NCBI GenBank assembly: GCA_033977485.1
Contig: CM066984.1
Coordinates: 47,708,100-47,772,099, forward strand
Direction: 5' to 3'
DNA: 64,000 bases
From: Hydrangea macrophylla
Lineage: Eukaryota; Streptophyta; Magnoliopsida; Cornales; Hydrangeaceae
The translations under genes and the position numbers were made by a program. The notes under the pieces were generated by a model. It was not told the DNA's origin. It saw nothing but the letters and a program-made list of their open reading frames with translations, and made no database searches. Positions 1 to 10,350 of the stretch are shown here, one piece after another (position 1 is the first letter of the stretch; the number at the start of each line of letters is the position of its first letter).

Positions 1-53
1 CACAAAACAATGCTCCTCATGGACGTAGAAGAGAGAGAGTTCAACCGAGGGGA

Positions 54-801
54 GTGAGAGTTGAAGAAGAGGAGTGTTTTTGGGGAGACTTTGAAGAAGA
101 AAATGATCAGGAGTCAATAGATAATCATAGGAGACATGGTGGTCGGGGTAGAGAAGTTAGGTTTAGAGAAGCTAGGAACCGGGAAGATAATAATTTGGGT
201 AGTATTAAGATGAAGATTCCTTCGTTTCAAGGGAAGAATGATCCGGAAGCCTATCTAGAATGGGAGAAGAAGGTAGAATTAGTATTTGATTGCCACCATT
301 ACTCTGAGGCTAAGAAGGTAAAACTTGCTGCCATTGAATTTTCTGATTATACTATCATTTGGTGGGATCAATTGGTGTTGAATAGGAGAAGAAAGTCCAA
401 TAGAGACATGGGAGGATATGAAAACTGTGATGAGGAAGCGGTTCGTTCCAAGCTATTATTACCGAGAGTTATACAACAAGTTGCAAAGTTTGAGGCAAGG
501 TAATAGGAGTGTGGAAGAATATTATAAGGAGATGGAAGTTGCTATGATTCGAGCGAATGTAGAGGAAGATCGAGAGGCTACAATGGCTAGATTCTTAGTT
601 GGGTTGAATCGGGAAATTGCCAATGCAGTGGAATTGCAACACTATGTTGAGTTGGAGGATATGGTACACATGGCTATTAAAATTGAGAATCAACTCAAGA
701 GGAGGGGCACAGCACACGTCCAAGCCAAAATCCAAGCCAAAATTCCAATACATCTGCTTGGAAACCAAATAATTGGAAAAGAGATGAGAAGCAGCCTTTG
801 A
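54..801 (+). pseudogene. gypsy A gag, capsid part, frameshifted
   Basis: This encodes the capsid region of a plant Ty3/gypsy Gag. Visible landmarks are [20 protein letters not shown], the IIWWDQL motif and [20 protein letters not shown], all shared with the intact Gag of G4 in this window. The frame is open to about 410 (RRRKSNRDM) and then shifts by one base; the second half ([19 protein letters not shown]) reads in another frame from 418. A second shift falls near 720, just before the nucleocapsid part. Gag would package element RNA in cytoplasmic particles, but this copy cannot make a full protein. Upstream codons in bases 1-53 also look like Gag. Confidence 0.88.
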
Positions 802-1529
802 TGAAGCCAAAAACTGAGCAAAAACAAGAGGTGGCCAGCCATGGAAATCAAGGTAAATCCGATTCGTCTACTTCTCGGAACCGCGATATTAAGTGTTTTA
901 AGTGCCAAGGTAGGGGACACATAGCTAGCCAATGTCCGAACAAGAGAGTTATGGTGTTACGAGATAATGGTGAGATTGAAACCGAAGATGAAGATGACAA
1001 CGAATCTGTGCCACCATTAGAGGATGCCGATGATGAAGAGTACGCTGCCCAAGGGGATTTGTTAGTGGCAAGGAGAGCTCTAAATATGCAGGTTAAGGAA
1101 GATGATGAGGCACAACGGGAGAACATCTTTCATACGAGATGTCATGTCAAAGATAAGGTGTGTAGTGTGATCATAGATGGGGGGAGTTGTACTAACGTTG
1201 CTAGCACAACTTTGGTGGAGAAATTAGGGCTGCCAACAATCAAGCATCCACGACCTTATAAATTGCAATGGCTCAATGATAGTGGTGAAGTAAGGGTAAC
1301 TAAACAGGTGTTAGTTTCTTTTCGTATTGGGAAATATGAAGATGAAGTTTTGAGTGATGTGGTTCCGATGCAAGCTGGACACTTGTTGTTAGGGAGGCCA
1401 TGGCAATTTGATCGACGTGTTAAGCATGATGGTTTCACAAATAAATACTCGTTCGTGCTTAATCAAAGGACAATCACCTTAGTGCCTTTGACACCAAAGC
1501 AAGTTTATGAAGATCAAGTGAGGTTGTAA
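798..1529 (+). pseudogene. gypsy A nucleocapsid zinc knuckle and aspartic protease
   Basis: The frame carries a retroviral zinc knuckle of the form C-x2-C-x4-H-x4-C (CFKCQGRGHIASQC, about residues 33-46), an acidic stretch (ETEDEDDNESVPP), and then the protease core with the active-site region [12 protein letters not shown]. The downstream flap region ends with LLLGRPWQFDRR. A stop at 1527-1529 falls where the intact G4 frame reads on into a Lys/Glu-rich linker. Bases 1530-1704 still encode such a linker (KKESEQKKRSEKNEREKEKK) before another frameshift. So this is the middle of a broken gag-pol frame, not a separate gene. Confidence 0.88.
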
Positions 1530-1704
1530 AGGGAGAGTGATCAAAAGAAAGAGAGTGAACAAAAGAAAAGGAGTGAGAAAAATGAGAGAGAAAAAGAAAA
1601 GAAAAATGCAGCCATTGAGGGAAAATTAGAGGGAAACCAAAAAAAGAATTTTTATGCAAAAGCGAGTGAGATCAAACGAGCGTTGTTTTCAAATCAGCCT
1701 ATGA

Positions 1705-2570
1705 TTGTACAAAGAGGCATTTTTAAACACTAACCAAATTGACTCATCTTTGCCTAGTTCTGTTGTTTCTCTTTTGCAGGAGTTTGGTGATATCTTTCCC
1801 GAGGAGGTTCCACATGGTTTACCCCCTATTCGAGGGATTGAACATCAAATTGATTTCGTGCCCGGTGCTACCATTCCAAACCGACCAGCCTATAGAAGCA
1901 ATCCTGAGGAGACAAAGGAGCTACAAAAGCAGGTTAGTGAGTTGATGGAAAAGGGGTACGTAAGAGAAAGTATGAGTCCATGCGCCGTTCCGGTGATGTT
2001 GGTTCCTAAGAAGGATGGGACGTGGAGAATGTGCGTTGATTGCCGAGCCGTCAACAACATAACGGTAAAGTATCGACACCCTATTCCTCGCTTAGATGAT
2101 ATGTTAGATGAGTTGCATGGTTCTTGTATATTTTCTAAGATTGATTTGAAAAGTGGGTATCATCAAATTAGAATGAAAGAAGGTGATGAATGGAAAACTG
2201 CATTTAAAACAAAATATGGTTTGTATGAATGGTTAGTTATGCCTTTTGGATTAACTAATGCTCCTAGTACTTTTATGAGATTGATGAACCATGTTTTGCG
2301 TGCTTTCATTGGAAAATTTGTAGTTGTTTATTTTGATGATATCCTGATTTATAGCAAAAACTTGGAAGAGCATTTGAAGCATTTAAAACTTGTGTTAGAT
2401 GTGCTTAGAAATGAAAAGTTGTTTGCTAACCTAAAGAAGTGCACTTTTTGCACCGATAAGCTTGTGTTTCTTGGTTTTGTTGTGTGTGCACAAGGAATAC
2501 AGGTTGATGAAGAAAAGATTCGTGCTATCCAAGAATGGCCAAGCCCATCTAGTGTAAGTAATGTGCGAAG
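1705..2570 (+). pseudogene. gypsy A reverse transcriptase, 5' part
   Basis: This is the fingers and palm of a gypsy reverse transcriptase. It shows [47 protein letters not shown] and the catalytic YFDDILIYS box. The frame ends abruptly at VSNVR because a LINE inserted after base 2570; the missing continuation ([16 protein letters not shown]) resumes at 4165. The ATG at 1705 is not a real start, since upstream bases are the frameshifted continuation of the same polyprotein. Reverse transcriptase copies element RNA into cDNA within the particle. Confidence 0.92.
2560..2570 (+). repeat. 11-bp target-site duplication, left copy
   Basis: The sequence aatgtgcgaag recurs at 4154-4164 on the other side of the LINE. 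The repeat fixes both ends of the insertion to within the ambiguity of the A-tail. Confidence 0.93.
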
Positions 2571-3929
2571 GGAAATCTTCCCTTGAAGTATTTGGGTGTT
2601 CCCTTAATTACCACAAAATTAAGGAAACACCATTGTGAGGAACTTGTCACCAAAATTTGCTCCAGGATTAACTCTTGGAAATCCAAATCCCTATCCTTTG
2701 CTGGTAGGACCCAACTTATTCATTCTGTTTTATCTGGTATTCAACTGTATTGGTCTGGTATGTTCATTCTTCCTAAAAGTGTTCTTAAGCAGGTGGATCA
2801 AGCTTTGAGAAGATTTTTGTGGAGTGGCACCACTGATAAAGCCCATGGAGCCAAGGTGGCTTGGGCTAGTGTTTGCAGACCTAAGCTTGAGGGAGGCCTT
2901 GGTTTTAAGGATATTTTCCTTACTAATACTGTGCTTAATTTAAAACATATTGGAAATCTACTTGATCCTCAAAACAACTCATTATGGAAGCAATGGATCC
3001 ACTTATACATGATTAAATCCAAAAGCTTCTGGGAGGTGAAAGCCCCCGGGCATTGCTCTTGGTATTGGAGAAAGCTTTTGAAAATTAGAAATATTGCTAG
3101 ACCTTTAATCAGGCATAAGGTTGGTAATGGTCTTCATACTTCCCTCTGGTTTGACAATTGGCTCCCTTGTGGTCCTTTATTTGAGCAATATACCAGTAGA
3201 ATTGCCTATGATGCTGCAATAGCTCCCACTGCTAAAGTAGAGACTATTATCACTGATCTTGATTGGCATTGGCCAGCATCAAACTCAATTGGGCTTAATG
3301 AAGTTCGTGCCCTGTTGGTCGACTTTTATAAACCTTCTGGTTTGCATGATAGAATTGAATGGCTAACATCTCCAAACGGAAAATTTATATTTTCCCATGT
3401 TTGGAATCATATAAGACCCACTTCGCTAGCTGTCCCTTGGCACCAGTTTGCCTGGTATTCAGGGAGTACCCCTAGACAGAATTTTATATTATGGCTTGCC
3501 ATTCAAAATAAGCTAGCAACTCAGGATAGAATTTATCAGTTTACCCTTGGACCATTTGCATGTTCTCTTTGTCTTAGGCAAATGGATTCACATAATCATC
3601 TTTTCTTTGAATGTGATTACTCTACTTTCATTTGGCAGGAATTAATGCTGAAATGTGGATTGACTTGAAATCGCACTCATTGGGACAACACTGTTAGTTG
3701 GATGACCCAGCATTGGAAAGGGAATACTCCCCAACATATGATTCCCAGAATCTGCTTGGGAGTGTCCATTTATGGCTTATGGAGGGAGCGGAACAACAGG
3801 ATTTTCAAGAACTCCTCCATTCCAAAAGACCAACTTCTAAAAAAATTTGTCTCGCAAGTTTATACTCTAATCAACATCAAATGGAGAAGGCACAACCAAC
3901 TTGATGCCCTGTTGGCTAATTGGCACTGA
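2571..3929 (+). pseudogene. LINE ORF2 C-terminal fragment (RT thumb and zf-RVT)
   Basis: The reading frame opens at [13 protein letters not shown], which lies downstream of the RT catalytic box, and runs through INSWKSKSLSFAGRTQLI and the zf-RVT region (FSHVWNHIRP ... ILWLAIQNKL ... CSLCLRQMDSHNHLFFEC). A single TGA at 3666-3668 stands where relatives have TGG (TWN), after which the same frame continues to 3929 with NRIFKNSSIPKDQLL. The fragment lacks endonuclease and catalytic RT domains, so it is a dead insertion. The codon change could be a simple G-to-A transition. Confidence 0.9.
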
Positions 3930-4153
3930 TTTTCATACACTTTGTTGTCTCTTGATTTTGGCTCCATGCTGATGTTTTTGCTTGGCAAATTCTTTGTTTT
4001 GCCTTTTATTAGTTGCCTAAAGTGGCTTATTTAGTGGTTTTTTTTTCCACTGGTCCTTATGCTCTGTGCTTCTTTTTTTTTATCCTGGGGTATGCCCCCT
4101 TGTACATGTGTACATCCCTTTTTTGGAATATATTTACCATTTTTCGAAAAAAA
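2571..4153 (+). mobile_element. 5'-truncated L1-type LINE inserted in gypsy A
   Basis: This 1583-bp insertion begins in the middle of LINE ORF2 and ends in an A-tail at about 4147-4153. It is flanked by an 11-bp duplication, aatgtgcgaag, at 2560-2570 and 4154-4164. Removing the insert and one repeat restores the gypsy frame [18 protein letters not shown]. The 3' end has the tail shared by the other LINEs here: the hairpin GGGG-TATG-CCCC (4087-4098), then TGTAC-ATGT-GTACA (4101-4114), then a terminus close to ttttcg plus poly(A). Confidence 0.95.
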
Positions 4154-4164
4154 AATGTGCGAAG

Positions 4165-4894
4165 TTTTCACGGACTTGCTAGTTTTTACAGGAGGTTCGT
4201 GAAAGACTTCAGTAATATAGCTGCACCGATAACCAAAGTCATCAAGAAAAATGTTGGGTTCAAATGGGGGGAAGAGCAAGAGAAGGCATTTCAATTACTC
4301 AAGGAGAAGTTAACTCATGCACCTTTACTTGCTTTACCTAACTTTACAAAAACTTTTGAAATTGAATGTGATGCTTCAGGTTTAGGTATTGGCGTCGTGC
4401 TTATGCAAGAAGGAAGACCGATTGCATACTTTAGTGAGAAGTTAAGTGGGGCTGCCTTAAACTATCCCACGTATGACAAAGAGATGTATGCATTGGTTCG
4501 AGCTTTGGAGACATGGCAGCATTACTTGTGGCCTAAAGAGTTCGTGATTCACACCGATCATGAGTCTTTAAAGCACCTTAAAGTCCAACACAAGCTGAAC
4601 AAGAGGCATGCACGATGGGTTGAATTCATTGAGACGTTTCCATACGTCATTCGATATAAACAAGGTAAGGAGGACATCGTTGCCGATGCACTTTCTCGAA
4701 GGTACATTCTAATCTCTACTCTTGATGCTAAGATTCTTGGTTTTGAGCATATTAAGGAATTGTATCCTTTAGATCTCGAGTTTAGTGAAGAATTTGAATC
4801 TTGTGAAAAAACAGCCCATAATAAATTCTATAGGCATGAGGGGTTTTTATTTCGAGAAAATAAATTGTGCATTCCAACTTGTTCAGTGAGAGAG
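4165..4894 (+). pseudogene. gypsy A RT thumb and RNase H
   Basis: This continues the frame broken at 2570. It starts with [16 protein letters not shown], then shows RNase H with its acidic residues in [41 protein letters not shown] and VADALSRR. RNase H removes the RNA strand during cDNA synthesis. The segment ends in CIPTCSVRE, where a 30-bp LINE tail interrupts the integrase zinc-binding region. The longer open frame from 4013 begins inside LINE sequence and is an accident of the insertion. Confidence 0.9.
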
Positions 4895-4924
4895 TTTTTT
4901 TTTTTTCGGAAAATGGTAAATAAA
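4895..4924 (-). mobile_element. 30-bp LINE-tail micro-insertion
   Basis: Twelve T bases followed by cggaaaatggtaaataaa interrupt the gypsy integrase frame. Read on the minus strand, this is the exact end of the LINE 3' tail (ttatttaccattttccg) plus poly(A). It is flanked by ttcagtgagagag (4882-4894) and ttcagtgaaagag (4925-4937), a 13-bp duplication with one mismatch. Removing the insert and one repeat restores CSVRELLVRES, as in related copies. This is the product of target-primed reverse transcription that stopped after about 18 bases of template. Confidence 0.88.
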
Positions 4925-6232
4925 TTCAGTGAAAGAGTTGCTTGTGCGAGAGTCACATGGGGGAGGGTTAATGGGACATTTTGGGGTAGTAAAAACATTA
5001 GCCGTTTTACAAGAACACTTCTATTGGCCACGCATGAAACAAGATGTTGAGAGAATTTGTGGTAGATGTGTCACATGTAGGCGAGCGAAATCTAGAGTAC
5101 AACCCCATGGCTTATACACACCTCTTCCAATTCCTAGTGAACCATGGATTGATATTTCAATGGATTTTGTGTTAGGTTTACCTAGGACTAAACACGGTCG
5201 AGACTCAATTTTTGTGGTTGTGGATAGATTTTCCAAGATGGCACATTTTATTCCATGTCACAAAACTGATGATGCTTCACATGTTGCTAATTTGTTCTTT
5301 AAGGAGATTGTGAGATTACATGGTATGCCTAGAACCATTGTTTCGGATAGAGATGCTAAATTCTTGAGTTACTTTTGGAAGACCTTGTGGTGTAAGTTGG
5401 GGACTAAGTTATTATTTTCTACTACTTGTCATCCACAAACTGATGGTCAAACTGAAGTAGTAAATAGGACTTTATCTACTTTGTTAAGGGCTATTATTAA
5501 AAAGAACATCAAAACATGGGAAGAATGTTTACCACATGTTGAGTTTGCTTATAATCGTACTATCCATTCTGCTACTAAATTTTCACCCTTTGAAATTGTG
5601 TATGGTTTTAATCCTTTAACTCCTTTGGATTTATCTCCTTTACCTGTGACTGAGCGTGTTAATTTAGATGGGAAAAAGAAAGAAGATTTTGTTAAGCAGA
5701 TTCATGAGAAAGCAAGGCTCAATATTGAGCGAAGAACGGAGCAATATGCAACGCAAGCTAACAAAGGGCGACGCAATATCATCTTTGAACCCGGAGATTG
5801 GGTTTGGGTACACATGCGAAAAGAAAGATTTCCAGCACAAAGGCGTTCTAAATTGCTTCCCCGAGGCGATGGTCCTTTTCAAGTTCTTGAGCGCATCAAT
5901 GACAATGCCTACAAGCTAGAGTTGCCTGGTGAGTATAATGTTAGTACTACTTTAATGTTGCTGATTTATCTCCTTTTGATATAGGTGATGATTTGAGGAC
6001 AAATCCTTTTCAAGAGGAGGGGAATGATGAGAACATGGCGGCTAGCACAAGGTGGAATGCGGATCCGAACCACGTACCAATTGGTTCGGTTACAAGGGCG
6101 CGAGCAAAGCGGTTCAAGGACAATCTCAATGGGCTGGTTCAACAAATTTGGGTTGAAACTAATCTGAGTGGCCCAAAGGAGGATACTAGTGAGCCACAAG
6201 GCTGGGTGTCCATGATTCAAGCTCTAGAATAA
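4925..6232 (+). pseudogene. gypsy A integrase and Pol C-terminus
   Basis: This begins with the HHCC zinc-binding region (H and H in [11 protein letters not shown] and C in CGRCVTC). It then has the DD35E core: D in DFVLGLP, D in IVSDRDAKF, and E in [10 protein letters not shown] 35 residues later. The C-terminal domain shows [13 protein letters not shown] and [20 protein letters not shown], with no chromodomain visible. A one-base deletion near 5953 shifts the frame. The remaining tail (RTNPFQEEGND ... TRARAKRFKDNLNGLVQQIW ... MIQALE) reads from about 5990 to a stop at 6230-6232, inside the 3' LTR. Integrase would insert cDNA into the chromosome. Confidence 0.92.
6011..6024 (+). promoter_or_regulatory. 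polypurine tract of gypsy A
   Basis: The purine-rich stretch at 6012-6024 (aagaggaggggaa) lies directly before the LTR start TGATGAGAACA. This is the place where plus-strand DNA synthesis primes in LTR retrotransposons. Confidence 0.85.
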
Positions 6233-6658
6233 ATTATAGGCTTGCATGCCAACTTAGGGATTTTTTATATTCATTAGTTTCCTTTTATTTTAGTTTTGGG
6301 GTGAATTATATTGGACCATAATACTTCGTAGGCTTAAAAGGGCCCAACTTTAAGCCTCAGCTATTTAAACAGTTTTAGGGTTTGTAATATTCAGTTTTGA
6401 TCATTAATAATATTGTGAGAGTTTTCTCTTTGGTTCTTTGAAGAACTATTCGAACTTATCAGATTTACTCTGTGGCGTTCATACCTGGACTTATCAATCG
6501 AGTTTTCCATCCTTGATTGTGGCGTCTTCGTCTTTTATACCAAGGTTCGCATCTGTTATAGGTGTTGGGTCGCGATTTCCATTGAATCTGACAGTAGAAC
6601 GGTCCGAGACATTAATCGTGTTATGGGTTTCGTCACATTATTGGCGGGGTTCGTATCA
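6025..6658 (+). repeat. 3' LTR of gypsy A (634 bp)
   Basis: The LTR begins TGATGAGAACA and ends GGGGTTCGTATCA, forming an imperfect terminal inverted repeat. The first 208 bases encode the C-terminus of Pol. The same LTR family occurs in reverse as a solo LTR split between 33571-33722 and 40670-41012. The first bases after it (atgcc, 6659-6663) are the candidate 5-bp target duplication; its partner lies outside the window. Confidence 0.92.
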
Positions 6659-7216
6659 ATGCCTTTCATGGTTTTTCCGCCTGTTTATCACAAGTTGATC
6701 CCACCAAATAATAGCATAGTCAGTAAACTCAATAACAACAAGTTTTACCTTTTTCTCCTCAAAATAGTTGTGGCACTCAAAAATCAACTCCACCTTCTTC
6801 TCCCATTCCAAATACACTTCCAGATCGTTTTTTCCTTGGAATGACGGTATCTTCACCTTGATATTTCCCAAGTTTCTATCAACTCTATCTTGCCATCTTG
6901 GATCTCTTTGGAAACCTCTACCATGCCTTTCTCTCCTTGGTACAAATCTGCCCTCATTAATTATTGTTGCTTGATCATCTTCATCATTGAGTTCATCCTC
7001 ATGATTTTCATCTGATTCATCCATGGGTGCATGCCTTTCTTGCCTTCTAGCATTACGGACTCTTTGAGGACGCTCTTCACGCCAATTAGCAATAATAGCA
7101 TCTTGTCTATCCATCCGATCTCGAATCTCATTAAAAACCACGCCCATACGTTCAAATTGTTGTTGCATAGCCTGTAACATGAAAGACGGATCCTCCTTTT
7201 CTCCTTTGTTTGACAT
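6659..7216 (-). pseudogene. gypsy G1b gag, N-terminal part
   Basis: The frame starts at ATG 7216 with MSNKGEKEDPSFMLQAMQQQFERMG and has an acidic middle (DESDENHEDELNDEDD). It then enters the capsid region with IKVKIPSFQGKNDLEVYLEW and [17 protein letters not shown]. The start is chosen because M-x-x-x...FMLQAMQ-QFER aligns with the Gag starts of G3 and G4. The frame is cut after NHER by the 3' LTR of gypsy A, so about 185 residues remain of a much longer Gag-Pol. The six-base-scale junction is clear because the other Gag copies continue with PVETWGELK. Confidence 0.9.
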
Positions 7217-7959
7217 ATTTTAAAATCTGTAGAAAAGTTATCAGAAATAAAACCTCATAGCACTCCCTCACGTGTATGCACTCAATTGATGTCACTCACG
7301 CTCGTGTTTTCACTCTAGAATGGCTTTTTCTGAAAATAATCTCACACTCTCTTGCCTTTTTCCACTCGTAACTCCCCTTTTCAGTTCTTTAATGAACTAA
7401 GCAAACTTTGATCAAGAGATTCAATGAGTAGTGTTGTAAAACCAATACCAATGGCAAACGTGTTTTAGAAACAAGGAATCAAGGGAAAAGGACATAAAAA
7501 TCAGATTTGAGAGAATAAAAAAAATAGAATTGACTTCCCCGAAAAATAAAAAACAGAATTGATAGAACTTGAATACTTCAAAACACGATTTAGTATAAAT
7601 GAAACAAAGGAAACTAAAAAAATCGGATGTGGACACGAAATTCAGATTCTATTTGTAAGAACTCAAATTTCACGATTAAGTTTTTGAGAGAGCTAAAATC
7701 ACGATTAGTATGAATCAAAGAAAGAGGAAAATAAAAATTAGATTTTGTTTTTTTTTTCTCCAGTACTAATGCCTTTTTTTTTTTTTTTGGACGTCTCACC
7801 TCTTTTCTCTTCTCTCTTTTTTTTTGGTGTTTTTCTTTTCTTCTTTTGACGTCTCTTTTTCTTTTTTTTTTTTCTTTTTTTTGTGTACTCTTTTTTTTTT
7901 AATAACCAAATGCACGACACACAAAAGGAACGAAGAAGAACAATCAACAAAACAAGAAT

Positions 7960-8009
7960 AATGACACAGCTGAAATATAAGAAATTAAGAAGAACGAAAA
8001 TTAAAAGAT
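7960..8009 (+). repeat. 50-bp target-site duplication, left copy
   Basis: The block from aatgacaca to ttaaaagat is repeated at 8537-8586 with one mismatch (cagctg versus caactg). The repeats bracket the LINE fragment exactly. Confidence 0.9.
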
Positions 8010-8280
8010 CCTGCATTGGAATGGCACCCCTTGGGATAATACTGTGTTGTGGATGATCCAGCATTGGAAGGGGAGGACTCCTCAGCATATGATACCCAGA
8101 ATTTGTTTGGGGATTACAATTTATGGCATATGGAAGGAAAGAAACAAAAGAACCTTTCAGAACTCATCTATACCAAAAGAGCACCTTTTGAAGAATTTTG
8201 TCTCACAAATCAATGCTCAAATCAGGATCAAATGGAAAACTCACAACCGTCCTCAAGCCTTGCTTAGGAATTGGGAGTAA
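8010..8280 (+). pseudogene. LINE ORF2 C-terminus remnant
   Basis: The frame reads MIQHWKGRTPQHMIPRICLGITIYGIWKERNKRTF and ends ALLRNWE before a stop at 8278-8280. It matches the last 80 or so residues of the intact ORF2 of L4 (WMIQHWKGKTPQHMIPRICLG). No catalytic domain remains. Downstream, the words taattgggagt repeat three times around 8273-8297, a small local duplication just after the stop. Confidence 0.88.
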
Positions 8281-8536
8281 TTGGGAGTAATTGGGAGTTG
8301 TTTTGATTTGCTCTCACTATTTTCTTTGTATTGATTTGGTTTTTTCCTTGGTTTGGTTTTCTTTTTGTTGTTCCCATTATTTGGCCTTTTGAGGCATTTT
8401 TTGTGGTTTGACTTGCCACTTGTCCTTATGCTTTGTGCCTTTTGAATATCCTGGGGTATGCCCCTTTTACATTTGTACATCCCCTTTTTTGGAATCTATT
8501 TACCGTTTTCCGAAAAAAAAAAGAAAAAAAAAGAAC
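8010..8536 (+). mobile_element. 5'-truncated LINE fragment in G1b leader
   Basis: This is a short LINE 3' end carrying the last codons of ORF2, a 3' UTR, the GGGG-TATG-CCCC hairpin (8453-8464) and a terminus ccgaaaa with an interrupted A-tail. It is flanked by a 50-bp direct repeat (7960-8009 and 8537-8586) that differs at one base. This is much longer than usual LINE duplications. The surrounding sequence belongs to the G1b leader. Confidence 0.9.
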
Positions 8537-8608
8537 AATGACACAACTGAAATATAAGAAATTAAGAAGAACGAAAATTAAAAGATAGTAACCTGAGTTT
8601 AGAGCCTA

Positions 8609-8620
8609 GCTCTGATACCA
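8609..8620 (-). promoter_or_regulatory. primer-binding site of G1b
   Basis: On the minus strand this reads TGGTATCAGAGC, complementary to the 3' end of plant initiator tRNA-Met, and it starts two bases inside the LTR edge. It primes minus-strand cDNA synthesis. Confidence 0.92.
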
Positions 8621-8622
8621 AA

Positions 8623-9164
8623 TGATGCGAACCCCAATCGACTTGCTTTGAGACCCAGCAATAATAATTGGTTTATCTTCCCAAGAAAGCTAAATTCAGA
8701 TTTGATTGAACCCCAACCCGATGTTTATATATGAAACATGAACTGAAGGTATATTGAAAAACCCCAACCCAATGGTTATAACAAACCACGAACTGTAGGT
8801 ATAGTTTGAACGCCACAATGTGAACCCTTGATAAGTTCTAAAAGTTCAATGAAGAACCGGAAATAGGAGTAAACTCACTATGCTGAATTTTATTCAATAA
8901 TTTTCGTCCATTACAATGAGAGCACTCTAAATATATAAGCATGGCTGAATTAGCTTACAAAAATGGTGAAAACCCCTTCCTAATTCAGCCTTACATGCCT
9001 AAACAAGGAAAAGGAAAAAGAATACTAGTTATTCTCTCCAAAAATGAAAAAGGAAACAAAGATTAACTTCCTAATCTCCAGATTTGTGCCTCAATCGAAT
9101 TAGGAAACATTCTTGGTTCCCAAACTAAGAAATAAACAAAAGGTAACTAAATAAAACTAATCTC
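8623..9164 (-). repeat. G1b 5' LTR, U5-side part
   Basis: The part next to the PBS begins on the plus strand with TGATGCGAACC. It is cut at 9164 by insertion of G2; the last five bases, atctc, are the target duplication and recur at 13419-13423. The rest of the LTR lies at 13424-13793. Confidence 0.88.
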
Positions 9165-9863
9165 TGATGGGAACCATAGTGGACCAAAGCTTAAATATGA
9201 TCATTTGCAAGTTCCAGATGGGCCAATCACAAGGTCAAGAGCTTAGAAGATCAACGAAGCAATGCAAGGACTGGTGCAATCCACTTGGGAAAAGCTCATA
9301 AACTTATTATGCAAGGCCCCAACATTTAACATGGGCTTGAAGGAAGAAGAATCAGTTCTAGTTCATGTGATACAAGCTACAGAAGGGATGGAATAGCTTA
9401 TTGGGTTTTTATAGACTTTAATTTTTTTTTTTATGTTTCTATGGTTTTGGCATGTGGGCCTATTTTATTTATTAAGTAGACATTTATTTAGCTTTAAACA
9501 TGCAGTTTAAGTTGTTTTGGGCTTGAGTATTCAGCCCATGTCTTTTATTTTCGTTGAAGGCCTTTTTGGCCCAAGGGTTTCTTAGAAGGGATTAAAAGAA
9601 AGAACTTTGTAGCAGCTTTGATATCATACAACGTGAATGAAATTTATTTTCTGGAGAGCTATTCAGTTTTCTCTGCTTGTTCTTGATTGAACAATCCGAA
9701 CTTATCAAAGGCATTCCCTTTGTGGCGTTCAAACTAAATCTGGGTTCTTGAAACAGGATTTCAACGGGTCTAGATCATCCCTGTGACTTGATTGTTGGCT
9801 TTCTTGGGTGAATTACAATCTGATCGTGGGTTCAAGGAATATCAATTCCACGGGTTTACATCA
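9165..9863 (+). repeat. 5' LTR of G2 (699 bp)
   Basis: It starts TGATGGGAACC and ends GGTTTACATCA. It contains the coding sequence of the Pol C-terminus ([16 protein letters not shown], with a T/A change near 9246 that makes an in-frame difference), which is noncoding in the 5' copy. Confidence 0.94.
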
Positions 9864-9865
9864 TT

Positions 9866-9877
9866 TGGTATCAGAGC
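9866..9877 (+). promoter_or_regulatory. primer-binding site of G2
   Basis: TGGTATCAGAGC, two bases after the LTR end, matches the initiator tRNA-Met 3' end. Confidence 0.94.
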
Positions 9878-10350
9878 TTAGGCTCCAAATCAGGTCTGAT
9901 TTATCCATTTTATTTCGTGTTCTTGTGTCTGTTTCTCATTTTTTTTCTGTTCTGTTATTTTCGTGATCTTGTTTCATCTCGTCTTTCTGTTCAATTCGTG
10001 TTCTATTCTTTTCGTGTTCTTGTTTTAGTTCATGTTCGTGTTCGTGTTCGTGATTACAATGTGGAATTTCGTGTTTAGGGTTGCGAATCTGATCTGCGAT
10101 TTTTTTTCTCTTGCTACTTCGTGTTCGTTCATCCTCGTGATTTAGGGTTATTTTGGTGCTTCACGAACGTGAACTGTGAAGTCGCCCTGATTATTCAAAA
10201 AAAAAAAACAAAAGAAAAGAAAAGAGGAGAAAAAAAAAAGAAAGGGAAGAGAAGAGATCGGGTCCGAAAAAAAAAAAAAATACCAAAACTCGTCTTAAAT
10301 TTTTTTGTTCGTTTTGCATTGTCCATGGTCTAAGGAGTCCGAAACTGATC
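9878..10350 (+). other. G2 5' leader
   Basis: This noncoding leader contains repeated TTCGTG units (about 10028-10053) and A-rich tracts (10197-10280). It corresponds to the inverted leader of G4 at 23570-24075. It stops near 10351, where the sequence changes to RNase H coding DNA. The four-base word tcca is shared by the two parent sequences at the joint, suggesting deletion by short homology. Confidence 0.85.

Larger units (their letters stand above)
1..6658 (+). mobile_element. Ty3/gypsy retrotransposon A (5' end outside window)
   Basis: Gag, zinc knuckle, protease, reverse transcriptase, RNase H and integrase follow in the usual gypsy order, then a polypurine tract and the 3' LTR. The 5' LTR and the start of gag lie before base 1. 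The element is inserted in the gag gene of the minus-strand gypsy element G1b: bases from 6659 on read as that gag. Its own pol is interrupted by a LINE fragment (2571-4153) and by a 30-bp LINE tail (4895-4924). Several frameshifts and an in-frame stop show that it is dead. The integrase has no obvious chromodomain and its C-terminus runs into the LTR, which recalls the plant CRM (centromeric) chromovirus lineage. That lineage call is inference. Confidence 0.9.
7217..8608 (-). other. G1b 5' leader, interrupted by a LINE
   Basis: This is noncoding sequence between the gag start and the PBS. It contains T-rich blocks (7747-7910) and shares motifs with the leaders of G3 and G4 (cctcacacactccc-like and cactcgtgtttcactct-like stretches). 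A LINE fragment occupies 8010-8536. I see no gene here; the short frames rich in lysine or phenylalanine are homopolymer artefacts. Confidence 0.8.

Noticed and set aside
7738..8088. A lysine-rich protein gene on the minus strand
   Set aside because: It is the translation of T-rich homopolymer tracts in the G1b leader and runs across the LINE junction.
8609..8622. tRNA gene 3' ends (gctctgatacca) here and at 15971 and 24076
   Set aside because: They sit two bases from LTR edges and lack any tRNA body; they are primer-binding sites.
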